64,000 bases of DNA, taken from assembly GCA_015066385.1 (NCBI GenBank), contig SVOJ01000013.1, positions 1 through 64,000 of the forward strand, written 5' to 3'. The position numbers and the translations under genes are program-made. Positions 63,301 to 64,000 of the stretch are shown here, one piece after another. This DNA comes from Oscillospiraceae bacterium. GTDB taxonomy: Bacteria; Bacillota; Clostridia; Oscillospirales; Acutalibacteraceae. The notes beneath the pieces are model-generated. The model did no database searches, was not told where the DNA came from, and saw only the letters and a list, made by a program, of their open reading frames with translations. Within the stretch, counting starts at the first letter, position 1. Each line of letters begins with the position of its first letter.

Positions 63301-64000
63301 TTCCTGCAACAGTTTGTCTTCAAATGTTGCACTGTCAATGGTGGTCAGGAATGTGGTGTGACGGCAATGGTCAGACCAGTAGGTATCAAGCATACGCACT
63401 TCCGTGATGGTGGGATCTCTGTCTTCACTGCGGAAATAGTCGCGGCAGAACATGAGGTCGTCTGCATCCATGGCAAGGGCATACTTCTTGACGAAATCGG
63501 CAACGCCGTTCATGTCAAGTTCACGGAAACCGTGCAGGGTTTCAACCGTTTCGGGAATTTCGAATTCGGTTTTGAGGGTTTCAAAACGGGCAAGGGATGC
63601 CTCACGGGATTCCACGGGGTTGATCACATAATTCTTGACCGCGGCAATGTCCTGTTCACTCAGGTTACCGTAAAGCATATAGACCTTTGCCGAACGGACG
63701 GTCGGACGTTCACCCTGCGAGAGAATCTGAATGCACTGTGCGGCGGAGTCAGCACGCTGGTCAAACTGACCGGGCAAAAATTCAACGGCAAACACGAATG
63801 CATCGGTTTCGGGCAGCGAGAAGGTGACAATGTCCATCTGCGGCTCGGAGAAAACGGTGTTGACCGCATAGTCGAACAGCTCTTTTTCAATGTTTTCAAC
63901 ATCATAACGGTTGAAAAGACGGACATCCGTCAGGTTGGAAATGCCGAGCAGCGAAACGGCTTCGTTTTTGAGGGCATTGGCTTCGTTGGCGAGTTCTTTT
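60337..64000 (-). CDS. purL: Phosphoribosylformylglycinamidine synthase, large fused form, 5' end outside window
   Basis: Purine synthesis step 4: FGAR to FGAM using ATP and glutamine. The frame stays open to the window end (first visible residues ELANEANALKNEAVSLLG, then VRLFNRYDVENI), so about 1220 codons are present and only a few N-terminal ones are missing. This is the single-chain type with a central synthetase domain (TYWSDHCRHTTF, NETHNHPTEIEPFGGAATC) and a C-terminal class I amidotransferase: IPVFPGTNCEFDTA and the nucleophile cysteine in CGICNGFQAL, then SHGEGRF with histidine and glutamate. Most Bacilli instead use separate PurL, PurQ and PurS; the fused form is common in Clostridia. 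Confidence 0.96.
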   Translation of the reverse strand, partial: KELANEANALKNEAVSLLGISNLTDVRLFNRYDVENIEKELFDYAVNTVFSEPQMDIVTFSLPETDAFVFAVEFLPGQFDQRADSAAQCIQILSQGERPTVRSAKVYMLYGNLSEQDIAAVKNYVINPVESREASLARFETLKTEFEIPETVETLHGFRELDMNGVADFVKKYALAMDADDLMFCRDYFRSEDRDPTITEVRMLDTYWSDHCRHTTFLTTIDSATFEDKLLQETYEQYISVRKELGRENKPVNLMDLATVAARYLKKQGKLPKLDESEEINACTVKMQIDHDGVKEDWLLLFKNETHNHPTEIEPFGGAATCIGGAIRDPLSGRSYVYAAMRVTGAANPLRPVSETIKGKLPQRKIVTTAAAGYSSYGNQIGLATGQVDELYHEGYAAKRLEIGAVVGAAPAENVRRECPVDGDIVILLGGRTGRDGCGGATGSSKSHTLESLTSCGAEVQKGNAPEERKLQRLFRNKEASLLIKRCNDFGAGGVSVAIGELADGLEINLNAVPKKYEGLDGTELAISESQERMAVVVAKEDVARFKELADSENLEATVVAEVKAEPRLKMFWNGNCICDISREFLNSNGAQKHTDIAPEAPKCFKKTTPATFAEGMKALADDLNTCSKRGLSERFDSTIGAGTVMMPFGGKYQITPNQAMVNKVSVETGSTDTVSYMAWGYNPFIAEKSPYHSAYLAVVESVTKLIGAGASFEDVYLTFQEYFEKPNRDPKRWGQPLAALLGAFKAQLDLGIGSIGGKDSMSGSFEDIDVPPTLVSFAVTTGDASEVISPEFKKAGSRLVLVTPETDENHLPVAASLIANYNAVTELMRAGKVLSASTPTLGGLADLAMKNAFGNGIGVKFEDISDDMLFGYNYGALLLELTEDADMIGTLVGYTTEEAALVKGDEKVSLDELLKVYEDKLEPVFSCNIKTDKTPVPAFTYAAKEHPHASVSVAAPRVLIPVFPGTNCEFDTARALAAAGAKPEIFVIRNLTASAIAESVEEFSKKIADSQIIFIPGGFSGGDEPDGSAKFITSFFRNAQVKDAVHELLKNRDGLMCGICNGFQALVKLGLVPYGEIIDTDENCPTLTYNRIARHQSRIVHTRIASNKSPWLANTKAGDVYTVPISHGEGRFLASEELIRQLAANGQIATQYVDLSGNPTNDIRFNPNGSSLAVEGITSPDGRVFGKMGHSERKGNFLYKNVPGEYEMGMFDAAVKYFQ

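Overview
The window reads as a 64 kb piece of a chromosome from an anaerobic gut Firmicute (Bacillota, class Clostridia), most like the Oscillospirales/Ruminococcaceae. The evidence is strong AGGAGG ribosome sites, TTGACA-17-TATAAT promoters, the Firmicute-type rplU-prp-rpmA operon with a cleavable L27 leader, a dockerin-bearing secreted protein, a BspA-like leucine-rich-repeat protein with a Trp/Lys-rich C-terminal tail, domain-permuted GH3 beta-glucosidases and FemABX/LCP wall genes. This is inference from gene content. I saw no rRNA, tRNA or CRISPR array.

Layout. 1-4128: purine genes purA (cut by the window edge), purB and guaA. 4129-7354: an accessory or damaged region. The first 17 codons of pyrG run straight into a 5'-truncated large serine recombinase, followed by a split DUF1016/PDDEXK nuclease and a small P-loop kinase. 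7401-9779: a GH38-like glycosidase. 9810-10174: a compact candidate type I toxin-antitoxin module, with a 34-residue holin-like peptide, a convergent antisense RNA promoter and terminator, and 5'-3' and anti-Shine-Dalgarno pairings. 10206-19065: two HTH regulators beside perfect or near-perfect operators, two secreted proteins (LRR and lipase-like), a PI-PLC-like enzyme and a flavin reductase. 19179-25110: rplU-prp-rpmA, a GPH sugar symporter, an anchored beta-propeller protein and a dockerin protein. 25167-36033: a ten-gene minus-strand housekeeping operon, obgE-mrnC-yitT-lepA-hemW-murE-femX-dgt-walJ-rlmH. 36034-39476: a small membrane protein under SOS-like boxes, an LCP-like protein, a transglutaminase-like lipoprotein and folE. 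39516-43967: GH3 overlapping nudC, and a divergent membrane-anchored Ntn hydrolase. 44014-52763: a seven-gene minus-strand catabolic operon of unknown substrate, including a GNAT-oxidoreductase fusion and a phosphodiesterase-LamG fusion. 52928-64000: ADP-ribose pyrophosphatase, a B12-type radical SAM protein, a second permuted GH3, a MITE-like repeat, YbaK, a metallophosphoesterase, a ribbon-helix-helix regulator with its operators, and purL (cut by the edge).

How it works together. Purine synthesis genes lie at both ends. The middle holds translation and cell-wall genes, with repeated investment in glycan breakdown: GH38-like, two GH3, a sugar symporter, and the 44-52 kb operon combining Gfo/Idh/MocA dehydrogenases, a sugar epimerase, an SDR and a GtaA-like protein. 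The parts most worth following up are the type I toxin-antitoxin locus, the pyrG/recombinase junction, the seven-gene operon with its two-domain fusions, the SOS-like small-protein promoter and the 265 bp inverted-repeat element.
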